From: Phycisphaeraceae bacterium
GTDB taxonomy: Bacteria > Planctomycetota > Phycisphaerae > Phycisphaerales > UBA1924
NCBI GenBank assembly: GCA_023898685.1
Contig: CP060234.1
Location: 1-64,000 of the forward strand
DNA: 64,000 bases
Direction of reading: 5' to 3'
A model generated the notes under the pieces. The model saw only the letters and a list, made by a program, of their open reading frames with translations. It did not search any database and was not told the origin of the DNA. Position numbers and translations under genes: made by a program. Shown one piece after another: positions 62,951-64,000 of the stretch (its first letter is position 1; every line of letters starts with the position of its first letter).

Positions 62951-64000
62951 TCAGGGGCAGCCGGTGACGAACGCGGTGACGAAAGCGCCGATGTCGGCGA
63001 GGTCCCAGACGCCGTAGGGGGCGGCGAGATCGGCGGAGGGGCTCTGATTGAGGAACCCCTGGACGAAGGCGCTGATGTCGGCGAGGTCGAGCACGCCGAA
63101 GGGTTGTGCCAGATCGGCCGCGTTGCAGGGCGGGGACCCCGGAGCGAGCTGGACGGTGACGCTCGGGCCCGAGCCCTGGGTTCGCAGGACCACCACATCG
63201 TCGCGCCCGTTGCCGTTGACGTCGGCGACGGCGAGCCCGACGGGCGTGGCGTCGACCGTGTCGTCGCCCGGCAGCCGCACGGACTGCGAGAAGAGCATGG
63301 CGTCCTGGTCGCCCTGTCCGAGGTTGATGATGGCGAGGACGCCGGTGTCACCCTGAACGTCGGTCGCGGTGAAGATGATGTCGAGCGTGCCGTCGCCGTT
63401 GACGTCGGCGGCGACGACCGGGCCGGGCGTGCTGCTGGCGCCGGCGTTGGTGGCCTTGAGCGAGACCGCGTCGTCGTAGAACAGCTCGCCGGGCCCGCCG
63501 GCGACGGCGCGGGCGAACGAGATCGTGCCGCTGCGGCGGTCGGACGTGATGATGTCATCGAGCCCGTCGCCGTTGACGTCGGCGGTGTAGACATTGGCGG
63601 GCACGCGGCCCGTGGGCAGGATCTGGGTGAGGAAGAGCGGGAACTGGCCCCTCGGCTGGGCGGCCGGCGCGGCGACGCCCGGAACCTGATAGACGTAGCC
63701 GGCCTGCTCACCGTTGGACGTCGCGACGACGCCGTTGGGGTCGGTCGCCTTGCCGATGGTGTCGACGCTGCCGGGGTCATCGCCGGTGTCGTCGTCGGTG
63801 TCGTCGAAGCCGGTGCCGTTGTCGGTGGAGGCCTGGATGCCGCCGCCACCGCCGCGCAGGACGGCACGCTCGAAGATGGTGACGACGTCGAGCCGGGCGT
63901 CGGCGTTGATATCGGCCAGCACGAGGTCGATCGGGGTTCCGTTGACCGTGATGGCGCGGCTGTCGAGCGTGGAGAAATCGCCCGGCTGGGTGGGGTTGTT
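62951..64000 (-). CDS. FG-GAP/VCBS-repeat exported protein, 5' part off the window
   Basis: The frame is open to the right edge, so at least 349 C-terminal residues are seen and the N-terminus is missing. FG-GAP/VCBS repeats with calcium-binding Asp loops: 'VYTADVNGDGLDDIITSD', 'VVAADVNGDGTLDIIFTA' and 'VAVADVNGNGRDDVVVLR'. These form an extracellular beta-propeller. The C-terminus has two dockerin-like units, 'GVLDLADISAFVQGFLNQ' and 'GVWDLADIGAFVTAFVTGCP', parallel to those of the 21109 product, including the final GCP. It is probably surface-exposed; the ligand is unknown. Confidence 0.85.
   Translation of the reverse strand, partial: NNPTQPGDFSTLDSRAITVNGTPIDLVLADINADARLDVVTIFERAVLRGGGGGIQASTDNGTGFDDTDDDTGDDPGSVDTIGKATDPNGVVATSNGEQAGYVYQVPGVAAPAAQPRGQFPLFLTQILPTGRVPANVYTADVNGDGLDDIITSDRRSGTISFARAVAGGPGELFYDDAVSLKATNAGASSTPGPVVAADVNGDGTLDIIFTATDVQGDTGVLAIINLGQGDQDAMLFSQSVRLPGDDTVDATPVGLAVADVNGNGRDDVVVLRTQGSGPSVTVQLAPGSPPCNAADLAQPFGVLDLADISAFVQGFLNQSPSADLAAPYGVWDLADIGAFVTAFVTGCP

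Overview
The window looks like chromosomal DNA from a planctomycete of the Phycisphaerales type. The base composition is GC-rich. Several secreted proteins end in a PEP-CTERM-like tail (Pro-rich motif, hydrophobic stretch, Arg cluster) with 'PAP' or 'PSP' in place of 'PEP'. Two others end in paired Asp-rich, dockerin-like repeats closing with 'GCP'. Small zinc-ribbon membrane proteins, an Ser/Thr kinase with TPRs and many intergenic palindromes also fit. This placement is inference from gene content; no rRNA or tRNA gene was found.

Layout. 1-9 kb: two exported PEP-CTERM-type proteins, then a minus-strand operon (membrane protein, ABC ATPase, prolyl oligopeptidase) and an M20 peptidase. 9.6-18 kb: a lamin-tail-domain protein, a Ser/Thr kinase with TPRs, a zinc-ribbon membrane protein, a very large sortilin/BNR-repeat exported protein and another PEP-CTERM protein. 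18-28 kb: housekeeping genes kdsB-pyrG (one operon), carA, priA and murD, plus a dockerin-tailed exported protein. 28-33 kb: a YdjY-like lipoprotein, small membrane proteins, a methyltransferase and lepA, which is interrupted by an in-frame TGA.

33.4-37.8 kb is an accessory island of lower and uneven GC. It holds a putative PD-(D/E)XK nuclease whose start overlaps the lepA stop, a REP-associated tyrosine transposase (RAYT) bracketed by two near-identical palindrome pairs, about 1 kb of stacked palindromes, a small unknown gene, a structured-looking unassigned stretch, and an AT-rich HNH endonuclease. Beyond it lie a methylmalonyl-CoA mutase large subunit carrying an in-frame double palindrome, a saccharopine dehydrogenase-like protein, BioY and a two-domain ABC permease.

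44-52 kb is the most interesting block. A sigma-54-type response regulator and a histidine kinase with two extracytoplasmic heme-c-like motifs are divergent from a tightly coupled operon. That operon encodes a GcvH-like protein without the lipoyl lysine, a small membrane protein, a HybA-like 4x[4Fe-4S] protein, an NrfD/HybB-like quinone-site protein and a 12-heme cytochrome c. The intergenic region carries a well-spaced sigma-54 promoter match and an upstream dyad. I read this as a redox-sensing circuit controlling a quinone/cytochrome electron-transfer module with no catalytic subunit in the window.

52-64 kb: a GH16 hydrolase, a DDE transposase, a minus-strand operon gcvH - ABC ATPase - FtsX-type permease - panC - gcvT, then plus-strand genes for a TIM-barrel protein, cmk and plsC, and the 3' part of an FG-GAP protein running off the right edge.
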